In this document: piece by piece, positions 25,063 through 33,221 of the stretch
Layout: the number at the start of each line of letters is the position of its first letter
Position numbering within the stretch: the first letter of the stretch is position 1
Origin: Comamonas testosteroni
Lineage (GTDB): Bacteria > Pseudomonadota > Gammaproteobacteria > Burkholderiales > Burkholderiaceae_C
Direction: 5' to 3'
DNA length: 64,000 bases
Assembly (NCBI RefSeq): GCF_000761245.1
Contig: NZ_AWOR01000068.1
Coordinates: 310,001-374,000, forward strand
Notes under the pieces: model-generated
The model's database searches: none
The model's input: only the letters and a program-made list of their open reading frames with translations
Told to the model about the DNA's origin: nothing
Translations under genes and position numbers: made by a program

Positions 25063-26184
25063 ATGCAAACCCCATTGCGCTGCGCCTGGCTACTGGCCGC
25101 CGGAATCACCGCCAGCCTGACCCTGCATGCGCAGGAGAACAACCTCACCATAGGAGCCAGCTTGCCGCTGTCAGGCTCGCAGGCCGAGGCCGGCAAGGAA
25201 GGCCTGAGCATCATGCAGGCGCAGGTGGAGGCATTCAACAAGCAGGGAGGCCTGGGCGGCAAGCCTTTGACACTCAAGGTGCTCGATGATGGCTACGAGC
25301 CACAGCGCGCCGCCAGCAATGCACGCCAACTGATCCAGGAAGGAGCCCTGGCCCTTCTCAACTGCTGGGGCACGGCCAGTTGCACAGCCATGCACCCCGA
25401 GGTTCAGCAAGGCCAGACGGCCCTGGTGGGCGTGATTGCCGGAGCCGGCAGCATGCGCCAGCAGCCGGGCCGTTTCATCTATCCACTGCGCGCCAGCACC
25501 CAGGCTGAAATCGCGGCCATGCTGCAGCAGATGCAGACCATAGGTCTGCGGCGGATCGCCATCGTTCACCAAAACGACGGCTTCGGCAAAGACAGCCTGC
25601 AGATTGCCCTGACCGCCTTTGCCGCCAAGGACCTCAAACCCGTCATCACGCTGGCAGTGGAAGCATCGGGCAGCAACACCCCGGATCTGGCCAGGCAACT
25701 GGCCGCCCTGCCCGATCTCCAAGGCGTCATCGTGCTGGCGGGCGCCTCTGCCACCATAGGTCTGATCACCATGGGCAGACAGGCTCATGTCATGGCGCCT
25801 TTCTACAACCTGGCCGCCCAGGCCAACCGTGCTGTGGTGCAAGGGCTGGGCCCTCATACGCGCGGCATTGCCTTCACCACCCTGGTGCCCAGTCCCTGGA
25901 AGGGCGCGGTTTCGGCTATCAAGGACTACCAGCAGCTCCTCGGCCACGGCGGCATGCCGCCTGCCTCCTATCTGGGCCTGGAAGTCTTTCTCAACACCCG
26001 AACCCTGCTGGATGCGCTGCGTAAGGCTGCGCCCACAAGCAGTCGAGCGGGCCTGCTGACCGCCCTCGACGCCATGGGCGAGATTCGCTACGGCACCATG
26101 CATCTGCGCTTCACACCGCCTCGCACCGGCTCCAGCTATGTGGGGTTGACCATGATTGATGCAAGCGGCCATTTCAGGGAATAA
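25063..26184 (+). CDS. Branched-chain amino-acid-type ABC substrate-binding protein
   Basis: A 373-residue periplasmic binding protein of the LivK/Peripla_BP_6 type. Signal peptide (LLAAGITASLTLHAQ), then the family start LTIGASLPLSGSQAEAGKEG, and IAIVHQNDGFGKDS in the hinge region. AGGAGGAG before the ATG is an excellent ribosome site. No permease or ATPase genes are adjacent, so it must use a transporter encoded elsewhere. The preceding 156 bp hold no recognisable gene. Confidence 0.87.
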   Translation: MQTPLRCAWLLAAGITASLTLHAQENNLTIGASLPLSGSQAEAGKEGLSIMQAQVEAFNKQGGLGGKPLTLKVLDDGYEPQRAASNARQLIQEGALALLNCWGTASCTAMHPEVQQGQTALVGVIAGAGSMRQQPGRFIYPLRASTQAEIAAMLQQMQTIGLRRIAIVHQNDGFGKDSLQIALTAFAAKDLKPVITLAVEASGSNTPDLARQLAALPDLQGVIVLAGASATIGLITMGRQAHVMAPFYNLAAQANRAVVQGLGPHTRGIAFTTLVPSPWKGAVSAIKDYQQLLGHGGMPPASYLGLEVFLNTRTLLDALRKAAPTSSRAGLLTALDAMGEIRYGTMHLRFTPPRTGSSYVGLTMIDASGHFRE

Positions 26185-26205
26185 ATCAACTCCAGGTCTT
26201 ATTCA

Positions 26206-26288
26206 TCAATCGTCAATAGCTATCGCTTCAAGAGCAAATATCATCATCGTCTCAAAGCATTTCAAGCAGCTTTGCAATAAAGCTCACA
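26206..26288. repeat. Degenerate AGC-rich palindromic segment
   Basis: The gap before glcD contains AATAGCTATCGCTTCAAGAGC, a recognisable half of the hairpin family found elsewhere in the window, followed by AGCTTTGCAATAAAGCT, which is itself partly palindromic. The region is AT-rich compared with its surroundings. Confidence 0.4.
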
Positions 26289-26322
26289 CCAATGCGCGGG
26301 CGCATCCCCTACATTTGCAGGC

Positions 26323-27870
26323 ATGACGTCCGCCAGCACTTTTACCGATCTCGTCGCCACCTCCAGCGCAGCTGCCAACGCCGCGCATCACCCGCCCGAG
26401 CAGTCCGAGCGTGCTCGGCGCCAGGCAGAGGTGGTGGAGGCTCTGCGCCCCCATGTGCCGGCGCATGCCCTGCTCTATCAGAGCGAAGACACCACGCCCT
26501 ATGAGTGCGACGGACTGACGGCCTACCGCCAGCGCCCGCTGCTGGTCTGCCTGCCCGAGACTTATGCACAGGTGCAGGCCGTGCTCAAGGCCTGTCACGC
26601 CATAGGTGCCCCTGTCATTGCACGTGGCGCCGGGACGGGGCTTTCGGGCGGCGCCATGCCTCACCCCATGGGCGTGACGCTGTCGCTGGCCAAATTCAAC
26701 AAAATCCTCAAGGTCGATGCCTACAGCCGTACAGCCCTGGTGCAGTGCGGCGTGCGCAACCTCGCCATCAGCGAAGCCGCTGCCCCCTACGGTCTGTACT
26801 ATGCACCCGACCCCAGCAGCCAGATCGCCTGCACCATCGGCGGCAATGTGGCCGAGAACTCGGGTGGCGTGCACTGCCTCAAGTACGGGCTCACGGTACA
26901 CAACGTGCTCAAGGTCAAAGGCTTCAGCATCGAAGGCGAGCCCGTCGAGTTCGGCTCGGATGCACTCGACACCCCCGGTCTGGACCTGCTGGCCATCATG
27001 ATAGGCAGCGAAGGCATGCTGGCCGTGGTGACCGAGGTCACGGTCAAGCTCGTGCCCAAGCCCCAGCTGGCGCGCTGCATCATGGCCAGCTTCGACGATG
27101 TGCGCAAAGCCGGCGACGCAGTGGCCGCGGTGATCGCGGCCGGCATCATTCCGGCCGGGCTGGAAATGATGGACAAGCCCATGACGGCCGCCGTGGAAGA
27201 CTTTGTGCGCGCCGGCTACGACCTCACGGCCGAAGCCATCTTGCTGTGCGAAAGCGACGGCACGCCCGAGGAGGTGGAGGAAGAGATCGCCCGCATGAGC
27301 GAGGTTCTGCGCCACGCCGGCGCCACGGCCATCACCGTCAGCGAAAGCGAGGAAGAGCGTCTGCGTTTCTGGAGCGGACGCAAGAACGCCTTCCCCGCCA
27401 GCGGCCGCATCAGCCCCGATTACATGTGCATGGACTCCACCATTCCCCGCAAGCGTCTGGCCGACATCCTGCTGGCGATTCAGGAGATGGAGAAGAAATA
27501 CCAGTTGCGCTGCGCCAATGTGTTCCATGCAGGAGACGGCAATCTGCACCCCTTGATCCTGTTCGATGCCAACAACCCCGACGAACTGCACCGCTGCGAG
27601 CTGTTCGGCGCCGACATTCTGGAAACCAGCGTCGCCATGGGTGGCACGGTGACGGGCGAGCATGGTGTAGGTGTGGAAAAGCTCAACAGCATGTGCACCC
27701 AGTTCACAACGGCCGAGAACGCCCAGATGTTCGCACTCAAGGCAGCGTTTGATCCGCAATCGCTGCTCAACCCCGGCAAGGTGATTCCCACGCTCAACCG
27801 CTGCGCCGAGTACGGCAAGATGCTGGTGCGCGGCGGACAGATTGCCCATCCAGATCTGCCGCGCTTTTAA
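26323..27870 (+). CDS. glcD: Glycolate oxidase FAD subunit-like protein
   Basis: A 515-residue FAD-linked oxidase of the VAO/GlcD family. The FAD-binding half contains PVIARGAGTGLSGGA and APDPSSQIACTIGGNVAENSGGVHCLKYGLT; the C-terminal half has the typical VFHAGDGNLHP and GGTVTGEHGVGVEK motifs. It oxidises glycolate or D-lactate and related 2-hydroxy acids. The partner subunits GlcE and GlcF, normally encoded next in line, are missing here; a PQQ-type dehydrogenase gene follows instead after 14 bases. D-lactate or D-2-hydroxyacid dehydrogenase activity is an equally good possibility. Confidence 0.85.
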   Translation: MTSASTFTDLVATSSAAANAAHHPPEQSERARRQAEVVEALRPHVPAHALLYQSEDTTPYECDGLTAYRQRPLLVCLPETYAQVQAVLKACHAIGAPVIARGAGTGLSGGAMPHPMGVTLSLAKFNKILKVDAYSRTALVQCGVRNLAISEAAAPYGLYYAPDPSSQIACTIGGNVAENSGGVHCLKYGLTVHNVLKVKGFSIEGEPVEFGSDALDTPGLDLLAIMIGSEGMLAVVTEVTVKLVPKPQLARCIMASFDDVRKAGDAVAAVIAAGIIPAGLEMMDKPMTAAVEDFVRAGYDLTAEAILLCESDGTPEEVEEEIARMSEVLRHAGATAITVSESEEERLRFWSGRKNAFPASGRISPDYMCMDSTIPRKRLADILLAIQEMEKKYQLRCANVFHAGDGNLHPLILFDANNPDELHRCELFGADILETSVAMGGTVTGEHGVGVEKLNSMCTQFTTAENAQMFALKAAFDPQSLLNPGKVIPTLNRCAEYGKMLVRGGQIAHPDLPRF

Positions 27871-27884
27871 CCTCCAGGAGAGCC

Positions 27885-29147
27885 ATGCAGCGCAAATACC
27901 GGTTGATTCTGAGTCTGTCTGCGCTGCTGCTCATGGCTGCCAGCCCAGGTGCGCATGCGCGCGGCTATGCCTCCACTGGCAAATGCGGTATCTATCCGCG
28001 CCTGGCCATCACCAGTCCCCCAGGCACCTGCGTAGGGCTGATAGCCGACGATGCCCATGGCCTGCGCTTTCCGCGCCGCGCATTGGAGATTGAGCCGGGC
28101 CGTATCTGGGTGCTGGACATGGGCAACTGGATGCCCCAGGTGGGCCAGCTGATCGAGCTGCGGCTGCCGCCCGACGCCGCCACTGCAGCCAATGCCAACA
28201 CCACGGCCAGGGCCGTCGAAGCCAGAGTGTTGCTGAGCAAGCTCAACTATCCTTCGGGAATGGCGCGCGGGCCGGACGGCAAAATCTATATCGGCGAGGC
28301 CGACAAGATATGGCGCGCTGCGGTGCCTGCACTCGGACAGACACCTCAGCCCGAGATGCTGGCCAGCGGCCTTCCGGCCGACGGTGCGCACCTGCTCAAG
28401 GAGCTGGCGTTTGCGCCGGACGGCAGCCTCTACGTCAATATGGGCTCGGCCACCGATGCCTGCCGGGGTGAAGACCAGAAGCAACCCGTGCCCTGCCCCG
28501 AACGCGCCACGGCCATGCCGCGCGCTGCCGTCTGGCGCATGGTGCTGCAGGCTGGCAAGCAACCCGTCAAGGAATTCAAACCCTTTGCCAGCGGTCTGCG
28601 CAACTCCATGGCGCTAGCCGTAATGCCCGACGGCCCTGCGGCAGGCACCGTCTGGCAAGGCGAAAACAACATCGACTACCGCGACCCCAAACAGCCGCCA
28701 GAAGAGCTCAACCTGCTGCGCGCGGGTGCCGACTACGGCTGGCCTTACTGTACAGGCGCACGCCAGAACGCACAGGGCTATGAAAAGCGCTTTGACTGCA
28801 GCAAGACCGAGGCGCCGCATATGCTCTGGCCCGCCCATGTGGCTCCGCTGCAAATGCTGGCCACGCCTGCGGGCAGCGCATTTGGCGGGCAATTGCTGGT
28901 GGCCTGGCACGGCCAGCGCGCAGACGGTCAACGCCTCGTGGGCTTTGCGCGCGACGGCAAGGGCCGCCCCTCTGGCAAGCCCATTCAATGGCTGAGCAAC
29001 TGGGACGCCAGGCCCGGACTGCGTCCCGGCGGCCGCCCCACGGGCATGGGCCTCGATCATGCGGGCCGCCTGCTGGTGGTGGAGGACTTCAACCGCAGCC
29101 TGCTGATGCTGATGAGTGAAGCGGGCACGGCGCCAAGACCCAAGTAG
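27885..29147 (+). CDS. PQQ-dependent sugar dehydrogenase-like protein
   Basis: A 420-residue exported beta-propeller of the soluble glucose/sorbosone dehydrogenase type. The signal peptide ends at SPGAHA. Propeller motifs include NYPSGMARGPDGKIYIGEAD, ELAFAPDGSLYVNMGS, GLRNSMALAV and ADYGWPYC, the last being a strong family mark. It has several Cys (GKCGIYP, PPGTC, DACRG, PCPE, PYCTG) that may form disulfides. CCAGGAG precedes the start, 14 bases after glcD, so both are likely in one operon. Whether it binds PQQ cannot be judged from motifs alone. Confidence 0.8.
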   Translation: MQRKYRLILSLSALLLMAASPGAHARGYASTGKCGIYPRLAITSPPGTCVGLIADDAHGLRFPRRALEIEPGRIWVLDMGNWMPQVGQLIELRLPPDAATAANANTTARAVEARVLLSKLNYPSGMARGPDGKIYIGEADKIWRAAVPALGQTPQPEMLASGLPADGAHLLKELAFAPDGSLYVNMGSATDACRGEDQKQPVPCPERATAMPRAAVWRMVLQAGKQPVKEFKPFASGLRNSMALAVMPDGPAAGTVWQGENNIDYRDPKQPPEELNLLRAGADYGWPYCTGARQNAQGYEKRFDCSKTEAPHMLWPAHVAPLQMLATPAGSAFGGQLLVAWHGQRADGQRLVGFARDGKGRPSGKPIQWLSNWDARPGLRPGGRPTGMGLDHAGRLLVVEDFNRSLLMLMSEAGTAPRPK

Positions 29148-29161
29148 CCCAGGCAAGACGC

Positions 29162-30493
29162 TCAGTTCAGCAGATCGCGTCCACGCGCCAGAAACCTCGC
29201 GTACTCCTCGTCGGGGACAAACAGGCCGCCCGTAGTCCAGACAATATGTGTGGCGTTTGCCATGTGCGGCAGCAGCTTCTGGCGCTGCAGATAATCCTGA
29301 CCCGCAGCACTCTCCAACAAGGCGCGCGGACCGCCAAAGCCCGCTGCGGCCGATGGCTCGATCTGCAGCCCCTCTCTATCCTGCAGCAGGCACAGATGGC
29401 GAAACAGGGTTTCGTCCTCCACCGTGAAAACTCCGCCGAGAAAGCCTCGCACCACGTCGGCAGCCAGCTCCGATGCACGCGGCACTGCCAGACCATCAGC
29501 CTCGGTCTGGTTGTTCAGGCCCAGCTCATAGACCGAAGGATGGGCGTCCAGACCAGGCAGCGCTGCAGCACCGGCCAGCATCTCCACCATGAAACAGGGC
29601 GACTGCACAGGCTCGGCAAAAAAACAATGCACATGCGGCCCGAATGCCTGCTGCAGACCCAGCGCCACGCCGCCGGGCGCGCCCCCTACGCCGCAGGGAA
29701 TATAGACAAACAAAGGATGCGTTTCATCCACGGCAATCTTGTTGTCTGCAAGTTGCGCGACCAAGTGCGGAGCCGCCGCCGCATAGCCAAGCAGCAGCGA
29801 AAGCGAATGCTCGTCATCCACAAAGTGACAATGCGCATCCTGGTCGGCCAGCGCGCGGCCTGCAGCAACGGCCTGGGCATAGTCGCCGGTATGCTCCACC
29901 ACCTGCACGCCACGGGCGCGCAGGCGCTGCTTTTTCCACTCCTTGGCATCAGCAGACATATGGACCGTCGCCTTGAAGCCCAGACCCGAAGCCATGACGC
30001 CAATCGACAGGCCCAGATTGCCCGTGGAGCCTACCGCCACCTGGTACCTGGCGAACATCGCACGCGCAGCATCGCAGGCCAGTTGCAGATAGTCGCCGTC
30101 GGCCAGCAGGCCATGCTGCAAAGCGATCTGCTCCGCATACTCCAGCACCTCATGCACGCCACCGCGCGCCTTGATGGAGCCCGCCACTGGCAGGCTGTGA
30201 TCGGCCTTGAGCCAGAGCCGGCCCAGTTGCTCGGGCAGCTGCAAAGCCTGCTGCATCTGCGGCACGTGCAGCAGCGCCGACTCAATACGCCCGCCAGACG
30301 CCTGCAGCTCTGGAAACAGCCGCGCCAGCAAGGGTGCAAAACGTTCAAAACGCTGTACAGCCTGCTGAACCTGAGCTGCGTCTATGGAGTGTGTGGACCG
30401 AGCCCCTTCGCTGCGCCCGGCCCATAGCGCGGGCCGGGCATGACGCAGGTCGTCAACAAGGTCGCGCAGTGCGGAGAAAGTCATGGCTGGCAT
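29162..30493 (-). CDS. dsdA: D-serine dehydratase
   Basis: A 443-residue PLP enzyme that converts D-serine to pyruvate and ammonia. The PLP Lys is in [10 protein letters not shown] near residue 108, the phosphate-binding glycine loop is [11 protein letters not shown], and [12 protein letters not shown] and [15 protein letters not shown] match the fold-type II dehydratase DsdA. It converges on the sugar dehydrogenase gene with a 14-bp gap. Starts at 30493 or 30484 are both possible. No dsdC or dsdX gene is adjacent. Confidence 0.92.
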   Translation of the reverse strand: MPAMTFSALRDLVDDLRHARPALWAGRSEGARSTHSIDAAQVQQAVQRFERFAPLLARLFPELQASGGRIESALLHVPQMQQALQLPEQLGRLWLKADHSLPVAGSIKARGGVHEVLEYAEQIALQHGLLADGDYLQLACDAARAMFARYQVAVGSTGNLGLSIGVMASGLGFKATVHMSADAKEWKKQRLRARGVQVVEHTGDYAQAVAAGRALADQDAHCHFVDDEHSLSLLLGYAAAAPHLVAQLADNKIAVDETHPLFVYIPCGVGGAPGGVALGLQQAFGPHVHCFFAEPVQSPCFMVEMLAGAAALPGLDAHPSVYELGLNNQTEADGLAVPRASELAADVVRGFLGGVFTVEDETLFRHLCLLQDREGLQIEPSAAAGFGGPRALLESAAGQDYLQRQKLLPHMANATHIVWTTGGLFVPDEEYARFLARGRDLLN

Positions 30494-30568
30494 CCATCGT
30501 CATACAAGACCGCCATATTAGGGCCAATGGTGCATGCCAGACAGGTCCGCAAAGGCGCAGCATGGTCG

Positions 30569-32803
30569 CTATACCTCGCCCATGGCAGGGTCGCTGATCG
30601 TGTGCTGACCAGTTTCCACGCGACCGGCAAAGCGCCGGTAGTACGCTGGATCGCTGCTGCAGGTTACGGCAAAGTCATACCACTGGCCGCTGGCCTTCAG
30701 CTCCCAATGCCTCTCGGCGCTGGCGGCGGCGGCAACACTAACCGTCCATGGACCGTCGCTCAGATAGGCCATGGGTGTGACGGTGAACACCGCAGACTGA
30801 GCGCCCTTGTTCATCAGATCCACGTAGACATTGCCATTGGTGATGTCGTAACACACACGCACCTCGGGGGCGGCCTGTGTACTGCCCAGGCGATTCAGGT
30901 CGCCCTTGAAGTGGCGGTGAAAACCGTTGGGGCCCAGCACCCAGAGGTCGTACTTGCCGAAATTATCACGCACGGCATCCCAGGTATCGGACAGAGTCTT
31001 GCCCGCTTCCACCATATAGCGGCGCGGCGTGCGATCGAGCTTGTAGCGGTCATAGACATGGAAGACTGCCGCCTGCGTACCGGTGTTGGCAAACACCAGC
31101 TCCACCTGGCTGTTGGCCTGACAGCGCGCACTGGTGTGTAGCTCGTAGGGCAAGGCCCGCGACGGACGCGTACCGCCTGCCTGCAAAGGCAGTTGCATAT
31201 CGCGCGGCACCGGCACCGCGGGCAGCTTTTGCTGATCGGCGCGCAGCTGGTCGGCGACATCGCGTGTGGACCGCCCGGCCAGCACGGGCAGTGCCTCGTT
31301 GTTCGGCGTCTTGAAGTTGAAGGTGCTCAGAAGATCTCCACATACCGCACGGCGGAACGGGCTGATATTGGGCTCCTTCACGCCGAAGCGGGCCTCCAGA
31401 AAACGCAGCACCGACGTATGGTCGAACACCTGCGAGTTGACCCAGCCGCCACGGCTCCAGGGCGAGATCACATACAGCGGAACGCGCGGCCCGGGACCGT
31501 AGACACGGCCATCGGGGGCGGGCTGGCTGCGGCTGCCTGCCGGTGCGCCATGCGTGAAGTACTCGGCCTGCAGATCGGCTTGCGGCAGCGTGGTCTTGCC
31601 TGCATAGGTCTTGTCGGCGTTCTGCGATGGCGCCGAGGGAGAAGGCATATGGTCGAAGTAGCCATCGTTCTCGTCGAAGTTGACCAGCAGCACGGTCTTG
31701 CTCCAGACATCGGGATTGGCCGTCAGCGCGTCCAGCACCTCCTGCAGAAACCAGGCGCCCTGCACAGGGCTGGATGGGCCGGGGTGTTCGCAATAGATGG
31801 ACGGTGCATTGACCCAGGACACCTGCGGCAGCTTGCCTTCGCGGATATCGCGCTTGAAGGCGTCCAGGTATTCCTCTGGCTTGTTGCCGGGCAAGGTGTT
31901 GGCAACGCCTTTGTACAGCGGGTTGGCTGCGTTGTCGCTGGCCGCATCATAGGCGTGGTAGGGCAAGGCCTGGCCGGTGTTGGTATACGGCGCATTGGGT
32001 GCGCCGCCGCTGGAGACCGGAAAGCCGGAGGCCAGATTCGCTCGGCGAAAGTTCTGGAACGCCCCCAGCATGTTGTCGCCCCACTCGTCGGGCATGTTCT
32101 GGTAGCTGATCCAGCTCACCCCGGCTTCCTGCAGCCGCTCGGCATAGGTCTTCCATGTGTAGCCGGTGTTGGCATCGCTGGGCACGCCGTTGATGGCATC
32201 CCACTCGTTATTCACGAACGCCACGTTCTGCGGTATGGCACCGTTGGTGCCTGTCATGTGGAATGACCGATTGGCGTCGGTGCCGGTGTGCATGGCGCAG
32301 TGGTAGGCATCGCAGATCGTGAAGGCATTGGCCAGCGCGAACTGGTAGGGCAGCTCCTGCTCCTTGAAATAGCCCATGGAGGTGTCCGTCTTGGCCACGG
32401 GCCAGCGCGACATGCGGCCGTTGTCCCAGGCCTGCTGACTGTCCAGCCAGGAATGGGGGGTGCCGGAAACGCGCTGCGCATTGTTGGCCGTCCCGTCCAG
32501 ATGGTAGGGCGTGATGACCGTACCGTTGGTACGCTCCTGCTGCCAGACCTTGCGGCCGTTGGGCACGGGAATCGTCATCCGGTCGCCAAAGCCGCGCACC
32601 CCTTTGAGCGTGCCGAAGTACTGGTCGAAGGAACGGTTTTCCTGCATCAGGATCACCACATGCTGCACGTCCATGACGGTGCCCGTGACGTTATTGGCAG
32701 GAATGGCCAGCGCACGGCGGATGCTCGGAGGAAAGGCGGCCAGTGCGGCAGCGGAAAAGGCGGCGTTCTTGCCGGCCTGCAGAAGGTTGCGTCGCGAAAT
32801 CAT
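30569..32803 (-). CDS. Phosphocholine-specific phospholipase C (PlcN/PlcH type)
   Basis: A 744-residue secreted phospholipase. A Tat signal (ISRRNLLQAG, hydrophobic stretch to RRALA) is followed by the phosphoesterase core with MQENRSFDQYFG, GTDANRSFHMTGTNG and FDENDGYFDHM, and by two C-terminal DUF756 repeats (from about residues 525 and 635). It hydrolyses phosphatidylcholine or sphingomyelin outside the cell for phosphate, choline and lipid. The start at 32803 fits the Tat signal; longer upstream reading is Pro/Arg-rich and unlikely. A small lipoprotein gene lies 25 bases upstream on the same strand. Confidence 0.92.
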   Translation of the reverse strand: MISRRNLLQAGKNAAFSAAALAAFPPSIRRALAIPANNVTGTVMDVQHVVILMQENRSFDQYFGTLKGVRGFGDRMTIPVPNGRKVWQQERTNGTVITPYHLDGTANNAQRVSGTPHSWLDSQQAWDNGRMSRWPVAKTDTSMGYFKEQELPYQFALANAFTICDAYHCAMHTGTDANRSFHMTGTNGAIPQNVAFVNNEWDAINGVPSDANTGYTWKTYAERLQEAGVSWISYQNMPDEWGDNMLGAFQNFRRANLASGFPVSSGGAPNAPYTNTGQALPYHAYDAASDNAANPLYKGVANTLPGNKPEEYLDAFKRDIREGKLPQVSWVNAPSIYCEHPGPSSPVQGAWFLQEVLDALTANPDVWSKTVLLVNFDENDGYFDHMPSPSAPSQNADKTYAGKTTLPQADLQAEYFTHGAPAGSRSQPAPDGRVYGPGPRVPLYVISPWSRGGWVNSQVFDHTSVLRFLEARFGVKEPNISPFRRAVCGDLLSTFNFKTPNNEALPVLAGRSTRDVADQLRADQQKLPAVPVPRDMQLPLQAGGTRPSRALPYELHTSARCQANSQVELVFANTGTQAAVFHVYDRYKLDRTPRRYMVEAGKTLSDTWDAVRDNFGKYDLWVLGPNGFHRHFKGDLNRLGSTQAAPEVRVCYDITNGNVYVDLMNKGAQSAVFTVTPMAYLSDGPWTVSVAAAASAERHWELKASGQWYDFAVTCSSDPAYYRRFAGRVETGQHTISDPAMGEV

Positions 32804-32828
32804 GGTGAAGCCTTGTCTGTCACCGCGC

Positions 32829-32993
32829 TCAGGGAGCACAGCGCATCTCCGGCTTGGCCGGCTCGGTGGGGGTCGTGGGATTGGTGGGGGTCGTCGGGGC
32901 AGGCGGGCTGTCATCGCTGCCACCACAGGCGGCCAGCGTGGCGGCCGTCAGGCAGACGAGCGCCAGCGCCTTGATCAAACGCTTGTTTTGCAT
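32829..32993 (-). CDS. Small lipoprotein, 54 residues
   Basis: A short reading frame beginning MQNKRLIKALALVCL, with a signal peptide ending in the lipobox LAAC (Cys at about residue 23), followed by an acidic and Pro/Thr-rich tail containing repeated PTTP / PTNP units. Its signal peptide, stop codon and position immediately upstream of the phospholipase gene on the same strand support a real gene. The ribosome site is weak (GAAAGA). Function is unknown; it could be a surface anchor or spacer cosynthesised with the phospholipase. Confidence 0.65.
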   Translation of the reverse strand: MQNKRLIKALALVCLTAATLAACGGSDDSPPAPTTPTNPTTPTEPAKPEMRCAP

Positions 32994-33144
32994 GGAGTCT
33001 TTCGCTTGGATGTCGACAGGTTTCGACCGGCAAGAATCTAGGAAAAGCTCGTGTCATCCCGATGACGTTCGTGTTTCAGTACGTTTCTTCGCATCGGGCC
33101 AGCGCTCAAGATTCGCGAGCCTTGCTCGGCACGAAGCGCCATGC

Positions 33145-33173
33145 AAAAAGGGCCGATGCATTCGCATCGGCCC
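33145..33173 (-). terminator. Terminator of the czc efflux operon
   Basis: GGGCCGATGC and GCATCGGCCC form a perfect 10-bp stem with a 4-base loop, followed on the minus strand by TTTTT. It lies about 50 bases after the czcA stop codon. Confidence 0.88.
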
Positions 33174-33221
33174 TGTGCAGAAAACATCGAAACGCCAGTC
33201 AGAACGCTGGCGCTTGCACGG

